Shown piece by piece: positions 7,439 to 16,076 of a DNA stretch of 61,615 nt. This stretch comes from Alicyclobacillus tolerans (GTDB lineage Bacteria > Bacillota > Bacilli > Alicyclobacillales > Alicyclobacillaceae): assembly GCF_900142255.1 (NCBI RefSeq), contig NZ_FRAF01000021.1, forward strand, positions 1 through 61,615, read 5' to 3'. A program made the position numbers and the translations under genes. How positions within the stretch are numbered: position 1 is the first letter of the stretch; every line of letters starts with the position of its first letter. The notes under the pieces are model-generated. The model made no database searches. It worked only from the letters and a program-made list of their open reading frames with translations, and had not been told where the DNA came from.

Positions 7439-9589
7439 GTGACCCACCCAAACGGTGTCCACAAACACACCAACCGCCTCATCTACGAGAAATCTCCATA
7501 TCTCCTGCAGCACGCCCACAATCCGGTCGACTGGTATCCCTGGGGGCCAGAGGCGTTCCAAAAAGCCGCCCGCGAATCCAAGCCCGTCTTCCTGTCCATC
7601 GGCTATTCGTAGCCCTGCGGGGCTACGAATAGCAATATACGCTGAAAGTGGAGTAGCTTATCGACCTGTCATTGGTGCCACGTCATGGCACATGAATCTT
7701 TTGAAGATGAAGAAGTTGCAGCTTATCTGAATCGTTATTTCATTTCAGTAAAGGTAGATCGCGAAGAACGGCCGGATGTCGATCACGTTTATTTGTCGAT
7801 CTGCCAAGCATTTACAGGTCAGGGTGGATGGCCATTAACCGTTCTTCTCACACCTGAAAAACTGCCGATTTTTGCGGGGACGTATTTTCCTAAGCGTCGC
7901 ATGTTTGGTCGTATCGGATTAATGGAGTTATTGGAGCATTTTACACGATTGTGGGAAACAGATCGGAATAGGCTTGTAAAATCCGGACAGCGTATGATTC
8001 AAGCTATGGAAGAGTCGCAAAGACAGATATCGAAAGTAGAGTATAGGCGCTGGGATTCAACGCTGTTGCATACAGTGTATGAGCAACTGGCAGATAGTTT
8101 TGACTCGCAATATGGAGGATTTGGTGATGCACCCAAATTTCCCATGCCACATCAACTCTTGTTTTTGTTAAGATATTCGCTTTTTGAAAATCAGCCAATG
8201 GCACTTCAAATGGTGGAAAAGACGTTGCAAAACATGCGAATGGGGGGAATTTTTGATCAAATTGGATTTGGTTTTTCCCGTTATTCAGTCGATGCTCGCT
8301 GGGAAATTCCCCATTTTGAAAAAATGTTATACGATAATGCCCTTCTGGCTATGGTTTATTTGGAAACCTACCAAATGACAAACAAACGTTGCTACGCAGA
8401 AGTGGCGCAAGAAATATTCGGTTATATGAAAAATTCGCTTCTTTCCCCAGAAGGTGCTTTTTATGCTGCAGAAGATGCTGATTCAGAAGGGGAAGAAGGC
8501 AAATTTTATAGTTGGGATAAAGAAGAAATTGTAAGCGTGTTGCCAGAAGAATTGGCCCAGTCGGTTATTGAGATGTTTGGCATTCAAGATATAGGGCATT
8601 TTGAAGGGAAAAATGTATTGCGTGGATTTTGGGAGCATGCTGATCTCGATATGTTCAAAAACGAACGTGATCCATATCAGATACAAAAATGGTCCCAGGA
8701 TTGGCGTGAGGCTCGCCCCCTATTGCTCAAAGCGAGATCGGCCAGAACACGGCCACATCTGGATGATAAAATTCTAACCGGATGGAACGGTTTGGCGATT
8801 GCTGCATTGGCCATAGGGGCGCGTATATTGGAAGACTCTGATTTGCTTGAGTTAGCCATTCAATCAGAGGCATTCCTCTGGGGAAATTTACATTTAGAGA
8901 CTGGCCTGATGGCACGCTATCGAGCAGGAGAAGCTAAATATCGCGCTTATCTTACAGATTATGCAACTTATATATGGGCGCTTGTAGAACTCTATGAAGC
9001 TTCTTATGACAAACGTTATTTGGAAAAGGCTCTTACGCTTTTACACGAAGTTGTGACAGATTATTGGGACAAGTCAGGTGGAGCTTTCTTCCTTTCAGCA
9101 CATGAAATTCAAGATGTTCCTGTACGAAGCAAGATTGCGGAAGATGGAGCTATACCTTCGGGGAATAGTGTACTTGCTGTACAGATGTGCCGTGTCGGGT
9201 ATTTGACGGGTGATACTCAGTGGATTCAGTTAGCGGAACAATGTTTGCAAACGTTCCTGCAAGATGCTCGTGCATATCCAGAAGCGCATATCCATCTTTT
9301 ATCTACAGGATTTTGGTTCAGCTTTCCTGTGAATGAGTTTGTCGTTGTCGGCTTACGTGATCATCCGGCTACTCAGGCTATGTTAGAGCCGCTTCGACAT
9401 GTTTTTCTGCCCAATTCAGTGACTCTATTCTGGGATCAACGCGAAGAAAAATCGAATATATGGGATGGACTTCCTTCCTTCACTACAGTAGAAGGGAAAA
9501 CTACAGGTTATCAGTGCAGTAACTTTGCTTGCCAGGCCCCCGTGACAGATATCGCGAGTTGGTTGAGTCAATTTGCCAGTCCATCCTGA
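7439..9589 (+). pseudogene. YyaL-like thioredoxin-fold/six-hairpin protein (DUF255), interrupted
   Basis: The 5' part (GTG 7439) reads [24 protein letters not shown] through [10 protein letters not shown] and then TAG at 7610. After 54 bp the same frame resumes with TCHWCHVMAHESFED and runs to 9589. Intact relatives have GYS directly joined to TCHWCH, so 7610-7663 is an in-frame insertion with two stops (TAG, TGA). The rest shows the N-terminal thioredoxin-like domain (CxxC-like CHWCH, KVDREERPD) and a long alpha/alpha-barrel of the N-acylglucosamine-epimerase type. A product starting at ATG 7685 (634 aa) would lack the redox motif. The 5' piece is GC-richer than the rest. Confidence 0.85.
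7602..7633 (+). repeat. 14-bp perfect hairpin at the insertion in the DUF255 gene
   Basis: GCTATTCGTAGCCC (7602-7615) and GGGCTACGAATAGC (7620-7633) are exact inverse complements around a TGCG loop. The left arm includes the gene's own codons for Gly-Tyr-Ser, so the right arm is an inverted copy of host sequence plus inserted bases. TCG occurs on both sides of the 54-bp insert. Confidence 0.9.
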
Positions 9590-9656
9590 TTCTTCAAAAA
9601 CTAATCGTCAACAGACGTTGCGCATCCGCATATGCTCCTCTTAGGGGGGAGTGGGG

Positions 9657-10925
9657 ATGCGCTTAGTTGTTGTACAAAATGGGGATACGTTATCATCCAT
9701 AGCTAAAAAAATGGGCGTCGATGTTGAAGAAATCGCGGTTCAGAACGCACTGCCCAGTGAGAAAGTGGTAGCTGGCCAGACATTGGTTGTGCCAGGCGGA
9801 AGAAGTTATGTGTGGATGCCGGGGGATACTTTTTCTGGAGTTGCCGAGCGGTATGGTTTAACTGTTGAAACATTACGTTCCAGCAATAAAGGGATAGCCA
9901 ATCCGCAACCGGGTGATATTCTCGAACTTCCGAGTCAACAAAAGGGAGGGGTAGTTGTAGCCGGTTTTCTTGAACTCACAACACCAGATCAGGACGCAAA
10001 AAATGTAAAAAAATTTGCGCCTGTATCCACAAGCATCGGCCTTTTTAGTCAGGGTATGACCTCAAATGGACAAATTGTACCTGCTAACGACGCTTCCGCT
10101 CTTCAAGCGTTTGAACAGACCCGAAGTGTACCAGCAGCCGTTTTTTCCAATTGGATTGGTGAGCAATTTAGTGCCGACGCACTACGTGTCATGCTTCAAT
10201 CCGACACAGAGCAGCAGAAATATTTGAACACTTTGCTCGATATCTTAGATAGAAAAGCGTACAAAGCAGTTATCATTGATTTTGAAATGATTCCAGGTTC
10301 CTTACATACATCCTTTCTTATATTCATTGAACAATTGTCCGGATACTTGCAGCAACGCAACATTCCTCTTCTCATTTGTATGATGCCGATCACGTTGAAT
10401 GATAATCCGAATGCTTCTGGCTTGGCATCTTACGATTATAGTGCTCTGCAAGCTTATGCAGATTATCTTATCGTCATGGCCTACAACTGGCACTGGGGAA
10501 CAGGAAGACCTGGTCCTATCGCTCCGTTTATGAACGTTGCGTCATCCATTGAATATGCACTGAGTCAAGTGCCTCGTCAGCAACTGTTGTTAGGACTCAT
10601 CCGTTACGCTTATGACTGGCTTGTTCCTTTTCAAACGGGTGAAGTCGCCGGGGTAATCGGTGTTCAAGATGCAGTACAAATCGCTATTCGAGAAAATATC
10701 CCAATTCAATTTGACCGGCGAAGCCTAACTCCCTGGTTTGCCTATCAAGACAAAAAAGGACGCATTCATGAATTATGGTTTGAAGATGCGCGCAGCTTAC
10801 AGCTCAAGTTGCAGCTTGTTGAATATTTTTCTCTGGCTGGTATCGCTCCCTGGCAGTATGAACAGCGTTTTCCCCAGTTTGTCCCAATGCTTCAAGATAA
10901 CTTCCAGTCAGTCAATTGGCTTTAA
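9657..10925 (+). CDS. LysM-GH18 spore cortex hydrolase/germination protein (YaaH/SleL type)
   Basis: A 422-residue protein with two LysM repeats (about residues 1-46, VVVQNGDTLSSIAKKMGV, and 50-96, WMPGDTFSGVAERYGL) and a glycoside hydrolase 18 barrel. The catalytic strand is AVIIDFEMIPG, which keeps the last Asp-x-Glu of the DxxDxDxE motif, and YLIVMAYNWHW is the conserved Tyr/Trp strand. Relatives are N-acetylglucosaminidases acting on cortex fragments during germination. No signal peptide is present, as expected for proteins made in the mother cell or forespore. The ATG at 9657 is preferred over GTG 9651 because AGGGGGGA sits seven bases upstream. The 3' end overlaps the convergent VOC gene by 18 bp. 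Confidence 0.85.
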   Translation: MRLVVVQNGDTLSSIAKKMGVDVEEIAVQNALPSEKVVAGQTLVVPGGRSYVWMPGDTFSGVAERYGLTVETLRSSNKGIANPQPGDILELPSQQKGGVVVAGFLELTTPDQDAKNVKKFAPVSTSIGLFSQGMTSNGQIVPANDASALQAFEQTRSVPAAVFSNWIGEQFSADALRVMLQSDTEQQKYLNTLLDILDRKAYKAVIIDFEMIPGSLHTSFLIFIEQLSGYLQQRNIPLLICMMPITLNDNPNASGLASYDYSALQAYADYLIVMAYNWHWGTGRPGPIAPFMNVASSIEYALSQVPRQQLLLGLIRYAYDWLVPFQTGEVAGVIGVQDAVQIAIRENIPIQFDRRSLTPWFAYQDKKGRIHELWFEDARSLQLKLQLVEYFSLAGIAPWQYEQRFPQFVPMLQDNFQSVNWL

Positions 10926-11864
10926 ATTTGCCAAAATTTCTGCGCGTTTTGGTTCGAGAAAAGGTGGCAGGACAACTTTTTCACCAAGCGTTTCTGGGTT
11001 TTCATCAATGGCAAAACCGGGATCGTCCGTAGCAATTTCAAACAAAATTCCGTTAGGTTCGCGGAAATACAGGCTGCGAAACCAAAAACGATCTACCGGA
11101 CCACTGTTTGGAATTCGCAAACTGCGAATTTTCTCAATCCATTGTTGATATTCTTCTTCATTGGGTGTGCGAAATGCGACATGATGGACGGCTCCGGCAC
11201 CCAGTTGCGATGGGGGCAGATGAGGTTCCTCCTGTACGTGAAGTTCAGCAGCTGGTCCTCCTGGTCCCATCTCATAAACGAAGGTCTGCAAATTCTCCTT
11301 TTGCGTATACTGTCTGACTTGACGCATGTGTAGAACCTGGGACAATATGGCGTCCAGATAGCGCATATGTTGAACGGAAAGCCAAATAGGCCCTTGCCCG
11401 CGTATCTGATAAGCGGCGGGAATAGGACTTTTCTCCCAGGCGACGTGTTGATTGGATTCAGATTCATCCACTATTAGCGCAAATCGCTGACCTTCAATGT
11501 CATTGAAGAGAAGTGTGGGACGATTGTCTATCTCTTGAATCGTATTGCTAGTGATTCTATGTTCCATCAACCAGTTACGCCAAAATTTTAACGCTTCCAG
11601 TGTAGGGACACGTAAGCCAATCCTGGTAATGCTGTTACTGCCTCTCTGTTCTTTGGGAATATCCCAGTCAAAGAAGGTTAAATCATTTCCTGGAATCCCA
11701 CGTGCGTCTCCACTGTAGAATAAATGATAAGCACTGACATCATCTTGGTTGACACTTCGTTTAACCAATCTAAGACCCATGATTTGCGTATAGAATTGAT
11801 AATTCTTTTTTATATTGGCCGACACAGCGGTTACGTGATGGATTCCATGCAGTTGTAACGACAA
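10908..11864 (-). CDS. Ring-cleaving dioxygenase-like VOC protein (MhqA/MhqO type)
   Basis: About 318 residues with two vicinal-oxygen-chelate halves. The metal ligands are visible: HGIHHVTAVS at the N-terminus, AVHHVAFRTP in the second half and GILFEIATDDPGF near the end, which ends PPFLEPKR as in MhqO/MhqA/MhqE. These are Fe(II)-dependent extradiol-type enzymes linked to quinone or hydroquinone resistance in Bacillus. The track start TTG at 11873 lies on its Shine-Dalgarno; TTG at 11864 has AAAGGA nine bases upstream and is preferred. The gene converges on the GH18 gene. Confidence 0.85.
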   Translation of the reverse strand: MSLQLHGIHHVTAVSANIKKNYQFYTQIMGLRLVKRSVNQDDVSAYHLFYSGDARGIPGNDLTFFDWDIPKEQRGSNSITRIGLRVPTLEALKFWRNWLMEHRITSNTIQEIDNRPTLLFNDIEGQRFALIVDESESNQHVAWEKSPIPAAYQIRGQGPIWLSVQHMRYLDAILSQVLHMRQVRQYTQKENLQTFVYEMGPGGPAAELHVQEEPHLPPSQLGAGAVHHVAFRTPNEEEYQQWIEKIRSLRIPNSGPVDRFWFRSLYFREPNGILFEIATDDPGFAIDENPETLGEKVVLPPFLEPKRAEILANLKPID

Positions 11865-12021
11865 GGTGATCAATCCTTTCTAAAATAACATGAAAGAAGC
11901 ATCTTTAAATTGATAAGTTACATCGTTGAGTATAGCATAATCTTTTCATAACTTGTCTCATGCTGTCCCATACTACGCTCAGCCATTCAAAAATGAATTG
12001 CAGTAGACTGGAGGAGACAAA

Positions 12022-12144
12022 ATGACACAAGAACACGGAAAACCTGCACATAACGATGCCAATAAAACACTGCCACGCGAAGAGCATGAAGAGAAGATTG
12101 TTGGTGAGAAACGCCGTTCAGGCAAACAAATGCCGAAAAAATAA
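12022..12144 (+). CDS. Small charged protein (40 aa), unknown
   Basis: The ATG at 12022 follows GGAGGAGAC with good spacing. The product is very polar: MTQEHGKPAHNDANK, then an acidic segment and a basic tail EKRRSGKQMPKK. It has no cysteine, no hydrophobic stretch and probably no stable fold by itself. I do not recognise a family. The strong ribosome binding site and isolated position argue for a real small gene. Confidence 0.55.
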   Translation: MTQEHGKPAHNDANKTLPREEHEEKIVGEKRRSGKQMPKK

Positions 12145-12248
12145 TCCAAAGTTCAGTTCTTTTGTGGGTCAGTTTCCCATGCTGAACAAACTGATGTAAA
12201 ATAAGAGAGTTGGCAGAAAAGGTTTGTTTAAGCGTATGGAAATTTGAA

Positions 12249-12344
12249 ATCGCGGATCCACTCGGAGAAAAATACTTTCGTTATAAAAACGAAGTAGCGA
12301 CCCCGCGGCGCGGGATAGACCAAAATCCGCGATAGCGAGGAGGA
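12249..12344 (+). promoter_or_regulatory. Three-stem structured leader before the thioredoxin gene
   Basis: The 5' leader can fold into a closed three-way junction. P1 is ATCGCGGAT (12249-12257) with ATCCGCGAT (12325-12333). P2 is TACTTTCGTT (12273-12282) with AACGAAGTA (12288-12296), one bulge. P3 is CCCGC (12302-12306) with GCGGG (12310-12314). P1 ends four bases before the Shine-Dalgarno GAGGAGG (12337-12343), so folding could govern translation. It matches no riboswitch class I know. It could also be a small mobile palindromic element. Confidence 0.5.
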
Positions 12345-12350
12345 AATAGA

Positions 12351-12668
12351 ATGGAACTGACCACTTTGACTCAATTCGAGGAAGCTATTGCAAGCGGGCA
12401 TGTGATTGTAGAGGTTTACGCTAATTGGTGCCCAGACTGCCGTCGTATTGAAGGTGATATGCCCAAATGGGCAGAAGAATTTGCCTCGCAGTTTCAACTT
12501 TATCGTATCAATCGCGATGAGGTTCCAGAAGTTGCTGAAAGATATGAAGTCTTGGGTATACCCACGTTTCTGGTCTTTGAAAACGGCGAGTTGAAGAATC
12601 GTCTGCTGAGTCGTGACGCCAAATCGGCACAACAGGTTCACCAATTTCTGGTTGCTGCGTACGCTTAA
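12351..12668 (+). CDS. Thioredoxin-family protein
   Basis: A 105-residue thioredoxin-fold protein with active site WCPDC in VIVEVYANWCPDCRRIE and the cis-proline segment VLGIPTFLVFENG. The WCPDC variant (Pro-Asp between the cysteines) is common in Bacilli YtpP-like thioredoxins rather than in the main TrxA (WCGPC). No signal peptide is present, so it acts in the cytoplasm in thiol-disulfide exchange. The start is fixed by GAGGAGG. The preceding leader has a strong predicted fold. Confidence 0.9.
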   Translation: MELTTLTQFEEAIASGHVIVEVYANWCPDCRRIEGDMPKWAEEFASQFQLYRINRDEVPEVAERYEVLGIPTFLVFENGELKNRLLSRDAKSAQQVHQFLVAAYA

Positions 12669-12700
12669 TTAAAAGAACTGTCCATCTGTTTTCATTTGGG

Positions 12701-12745
12701 AAGCTTCTATTTCCACTTTTCTTGTGGATTTAGAAGCATTTTTTT
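12701..12745 (+). terminator. Terminator of the thioredoxin gene
   Basis: GCTTCTA (12703-12709) pairs with TAGAAGC (12731-12737), with an inner CCAC/GTGG stem, followed by a T7 tract. Confidence 0.85.
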
Positions 12746-12801
12746 GTATGAAACGAGAGTAAATTCGAAGAGTAGTCTGTCACAAATCGGATATCATGCA
12801 T

Positions 12802-12845
12802 AAAGGTCGCTTCTACGCCCATACTGGGTATGAAGTGACCTTTTT
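12802..12845 (+). terminator. Second terminator-like hairpin before the coat genes
   Basis: AAGGTC pairs with GACCTT, then CTTC with GAAG and CCC with GGG around a short loop, ending in T5. It lies about 50 bp before the coat gene, so it may instead be a leader attenuator of that gene. Confidence 0.7.
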
Positions 12846-12895
12846 GTTATGGTAACCAGGTTATTTCGAAAAGCAGGTAAAGGAGCGTTTACTCA

Positions 12896-13174
12896 ATGCA
12901 AAACCAAACGCAAACCACATCGTCCATGAATATGGCGAATGCGCAATCTCTAGCACCAGGTACACTGGCAGTGAAAGATGTGCAGTATTTGCAAGACGAG
13001 ATTTCTTGGCTGACAAATGCGGCTAAAAAATGTATGCATAACATTTCCTCCTGCCAAGATACCGAAGTGCAGTCCTTGCTCCGACAAATGGCTCAAACGC
13101 ACATCAGGCATGCGCAATTGCTCGCAGGTCACTGCACGAATGCAGCTCAAAAGATGGCTTCTTCTCAGCACTGA
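12896..13174 (+). CDS. Small helical protein, likely spore coat (CotF-like)
   Basis: A 92-residue protein with a low-complexity Gln/Thr/Ser N-terminus followed by two amphipathic helices (AVKDVQYLQDEISWLTNAAKK and a second containing QMAQTHIRHAQLLAGHC). Such short, helical-hairpin, ferritin-like proteins paired with CotF homologues are common in Bacilli spore coats. It has three cysteines. It is followed 24 bp later by a clear CotF-family gene, probably in the same sporulation transcript. AAAGGAG precedes the ATG. Confidence 0.6.
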   Translation: MQNQTQTTSSMNMANAQSLAPGTLAVKDVQYLQDEISWLTNAAKKCMHNISSCQDTEVQSLLRQMAQTHIRHAQLLAGHCTNAAQKMASSQH

Positions 13175-13198
13175 ATCAGACAGGAGTGTGCTATTGCG

Positions 13199-13504
13199 AT
13201 GAATTCCGTATCTACATCGAATGTTCCATTTGCCGATCGCGAAGCGTTGACCGATGCTTTGTCCACATGCAAATATTTAACAGACTCATTCAACACAGCT
13301 GTTCGTGAAGCAGGATGCGATCATCTTCACAGTGATTTAATGACCGTTTTGACGGAAACTCACCAAATGGCTCGCCAGATTTTTCATGTGATGCAGAAAA
13401 AAGGTTGGTATCCGATTGAACAGGCTCCTGCCGACAAACTGCAAAAGGCGCAAGGTCAAATTCAAAACATGATTCAGGAAGTATCCCAAATTCCTCTTCA
13501 ATAA
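13199..13504 (+). CDS. CotF-family spore coat protein
   Basis: A 101-residue CotF-domain protein. It has the family start DREALTDALSTCKYLTDSF, a central helix with LTETHQMARQIFHVM and the signature KKGWYPIEQAP near residue 76. CotF proteins are coat components made in the mother cell. It shares a short intergenic gap with the preceding helical protein and is closed by an intrinsic terminator 47 bp downstream. AGGAG stands 12 bases before the ATG, which is rather far. Confidence 0.8.
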   Translation: MNSVSTSNVPFADREALTDALSTCKYLTDSFNTAVREAGCDHLHSDLMTVLTETHQMARQIFHVMQKKGWYPIEQAPADKLQKAQGQIQNMIQEVSQIPLQ

Positions 13505-13550
13505 TCATTGGCGAAGAGAATATTTATTTCACCTTTCAATACGAAATTTT

Positions 13551-13591
13551 GCGCACTTTTCTTGTTCTTTCAAAAGAAAGGTGCGTTTTTT
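13551..13591 (+). terminator. Terminator after the coat gene pair
   Basis: GCGCACTTTTCTT (13551-13563) pairs with AAGAAAGGTGCG (13574-13585), followed by T6. It ends the coat transcript upstream of lysA. Confidence 0.85.
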
Positions 13592-13660
13592 CATGGACAA
13601 AAGTCTGTAGGATATGAGAAACTTTCAATAAAGCACATATTTATACAAACGGGTGATGAG

Positions 13661-14986
13661 ATGTCAGACAATGCCTTGTTATTGGATGAACGATTGCGTG
13701 AGGGTCAATGGGTTGGAGATAATGGCCATCTTTGGATTGGGCAGTGTGATGCAGTTGAATTAGCAAATACTTATGGGACGCCTTTAATTGTTTATGACGA
13801 AACACAAATCAGGACAAACATTCGCCGTTATCTGGACGCTCTGAAAAAAACAGAATTGAACTATCGTCTGACGTATGCGAGTAAGGCTTTTTGCAGTAAA
13901 GCTATGTGTCATGTGGCTTATTCAGAAGGTTGCTTTATTGATGTGGTCTCCGCTGGCGAAATGATGACTGCCTTGGCTGCTGGAGTACCAGCAAGCTATT
14001 TGCATTTTCATGGGAACAATAAGTCATTGGATGAATTGCGTTTGGCGCTCAAGCAAGAAGTGGGGCTTATTATTGTTGATAATAAAGATGAATTATTGGC
14101 TCTTTCGCGTTTAGCAGAAGAAGCAAATGGTCAAGTGGATATTCAATTGAGGATTGCACCGGGAGTTGAAGCGCATACGCATGAATATATATCCACCGGC
14201 CAGCAGGACAGCAAATTTGGTTTTGACTGGCAAAGTGATCAAGCGATTGAAGCTTTGCGATTAGCTGCAACTTTACCGGGGATTCGTGTGACAGGGTTAC
14301 ATGCCCATATCGGATCACAAATTTTTGATGCTAGCGGTTTTCATGATGCTGTGGAACGTATGGCAGAGTTATATAAGGAAGGGTTACTGCTTGGCCATTC
14401 ACTCCAGGTACTGAATATGGGCGGTGGATTGGGAATTCGTTACACGAGTGAAGATACTCCCCAGCCACTGGAGAAGATGATATTAGGCTTAGCTGAGGCC
14501 ATCAAACGTATCTTTACTCAGTTTGACATACCATTTCCTGCATTGGAACTGGAACCAGGCAGAAGCATAGTAGGTAATGCAGGAACGACGCTCTATCGGG
14601 CTGGCTGGAGAAAGCAAGTGGATGGAGTACGCAATTATGTAGCGATTGACGGTGGCATGACCGATAATCCGCGCCTAGCTCTCTATGGAGCTAAATATGA
14701 AGCTATGTTGGCCAATCGGGCAAGCGAAGCGGCTGATACGCTTTGGTCAATTGCCGGAAAATGTTGTGAAAGCGGCGATATGATTGCCTGGGATGTACCA
14801 TTGCCGAATCCAGAACCTGGTGATTTAATCGCAATATTTGCTACAGGCGCCTACAATTACAGCATGGCAAGTCACTATAATCGACTGCCCAAACCAGCTG
14901 TGGTGTTTGTTCGTGAGGGCCAAGCGCGTCTGGTTGCTAGACGGGAAACATGGGAAGATTTAATACGCAATGATGTTTCACTATAA
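13661..14986 (+). CDS. lysA: Diaminopimelate decarboxylase
   Basis: A 441-residue PLP-dependent fold-type III decarboxylase that makes L-lysine from meso-diaminopimelate. It shows the PLP lysine segment LTYASKAFCSKAM, the HFHGNNKS loop, the HAHIGSQI motif, glycine-rich NMGGGLGIRY, EPGRSIVGNAG and the second-subunit active-site CESGD. The frame is open back to 13508, but that stretch crosses the upstream terminator. The ATG at 13661 follows GGGTGATG and aligns with family starts. It is monocistronic, closed by a strong hairpin-T tract. Confidence 0.95.
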   Translation: MSDNALLLDERLREGQWVGDNGHLWIGQCDAVELANTYGTPLIVYDETQIRTNIRRYLDALKKTELNYRLTYASKAFCSKAMCHVAYSEGCFIDVVSAGEMMTALAAGVPASYLHFHGNNKSLDELRLALKQEVGLIIVDNKDELLALSRLAEEANGQVDIQLRIAPGVEAHTHEYISTGQQDSKFGFDWQSDQAIEALRLAATLPGIRVTGLHAHIGSQIFDASGFHDAVERMAELYKEGLLLGHSLQVLNMGGGLGIRYTSEDTPQPLEKMILGLAEAIKRIFTQFDIPFPALELEPGRSIVGNAGTTLYRAGWRKQVDGVRNYVAIDGGMTDNPRLALYGAKYEAMLANRASEAADTLWSIAGKCCESGDMIAWDVPLPNPEPGDLIAIFATGAYNYSMASHYNRLPKPAVVFVREGQARLVARRETWEDLIRNDVSL

Positions 14987-15034
14987 AGTTGCTTGCTGGT
15001 GTTAGAGAAAAAAGAGATAATACCCTTGGGTTGC

Positions 15035-15062
15035 ATGCGCGCTAAGCAGGCGCGCATTTTTA
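15035..15062 (+). terminator. Terminator of lysA
   Basis: ATGCGCGC (15035-15042) pairs with GCGCGCAT (15050-15057), followed by a T-rich tract. The next gene's ribosome binding site follows within ten bases. Confidence 0.85.
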
Positions 15063-15081
15063 TTCTTGAGGAGTGAATCGA

Positions 15082-16011
15082 ATGCGCGTCTGGCCGCTTT
15101 TGGCGTTACTGATGGTTGCCATGATGTGGGGGAGTCACGCTGTAGTTGGCAAAGCTGTTGAGGCTGAAATATCGCCTGACGCTTTGACACTTTATAGGTT
15201 TGTATTCAGTGCCCTTCTGTATTTGCCTTGGTGGCCTAAACTGGCTGCAGTTTGGCAATGGTCAGTCAAAGACAAGCTGTTACTGCTAGGCGCTGCCATA
15301 TCCTCTTCCGTCTTATATCCGCTTTTTTACTATGCTTCGCTGCGCCATATTTCACCTGTTGCATCTTTGTTGTTTGTCAACGCTGCTCCACTTGTGGCCG
15401 CTCTGTTAGCTAGGTGGATGTTTGCCGAACGCATTGGCTGGATGGGCTATGTGGGGATGGTCGTCAGTTTTGGCGGTGTATTGCTTCTTGTGATCAACGA
15501 ATGGCAAGGTGGATTATCTACCATCGGCATTATCGAAGTTGTATTGGCTATGCTGGCGTTTTCTATTTATACCGTTCTTTCTAAGCCGCTTTTTGTTAAA
15601 GCGAACCTGTTTGACGTTCTTGTGGGAACTACCGTTCTTGGCGCTGCTTTTCTTTGCGTGATACTGCCATTTTTCCATCCGCTTCAGTTCTATTGGTATA
15701 CGCTTGTTCATTTGGGCTTTACTGGCTGGTGGGAACTCGGATATATCGTGTTGATAGTTTCCATGACAGCTTATGCTCTTTACGGTTTTGGTTTGCGCAG
15801 AGTTCCTGGTGGAATAGCGGCAGCCATCACGTTTTATCCGCAAGCTGTATTTGGAGCTTTGCTACAATGGCTGTGGTTTGGGCTGCAACCCGCTATAGGT
15901 CTCGTTTTTTCTGCTGTGTTAATTCTTGGGGGCACAGCTCTGATGCGCTATTCTGAACTCAGAAGTAAGAAAATGGAAAAAGCGGTCGTGAACAAAGCGC
16001 AAGCGATGTGA
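15082..16011 (+). CDS. EamA/DMT-family transporter
   Basis: A 309-residue membrane protein with about ten hydrophobic helices in two EamA repeats. The first repeat starts LMVAMMWGSHAVVGKAVE, with the conserved Trp-Gly in helix 1, and the second follows about residue 150. Family members export metabolites such as amino acids, but the substrate is not predictable. The ATG at 15082 is chosen because GAGGAG (15068-15073) is eight bases upstream; the GTG at 15073 overlaps that site. A basic C-terminal tail is cytoplasmic. Confidence 0.85.
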   Translation: MRVWPLLALLMVAMMWGSHAVVGKAVEAEISPDALTLYRFVFSALLYLPWWPKLAAVWQWSVKDKLLLLGAAISSSVLYPLFYYASLRHISPVASLLFVNAAPLVAALLARWMFAERIGWMGYVGMVVSFGGVLLLVINEWQGGLSTIGIIEVVLAMLAFSIYTVLSKPLFVKANLFDVLVGTTVLGAAFLCVILPFFHPLQFYWYTLVHLGFTGWWELGYIVLIVSMTAYALYGFGLRRVPGGIAAAITFYPQAVFGALLQWLWFGLQPAIGLVFSAVLILGGTALMRYSELRSKKMEKAVVNKAQAM

Positions 16012-16076
16012 AGTGATATAATAGGAGTTGGAATTTTATCCGCAGGAAGGATACCAATAAAGAGAGGCGACAAAGC

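Noticed and set aside
7610-7663. Programmed stop readthrough or an intein-like element in the DUF255 gene
   Set aside because: The 54-bp insert has two different stop codons and no protein-splicing residues. Intact relatives lack it, so an insertion is the simpler reading.
12249-12344. Known riboswitch (TPP, SAM, fluoride, guanidine, preQ1, yybP-ykoY)
   Set aside because: None of the conserved core sequences of these classes is present; only the generic three-stem layout is.
13508-13660. N-terminal extension of lysA
   Set aside because: The open frame crosses an intrinsic terminator and lacks a ribosome binding site. The ATG at 13661 fits the family start.
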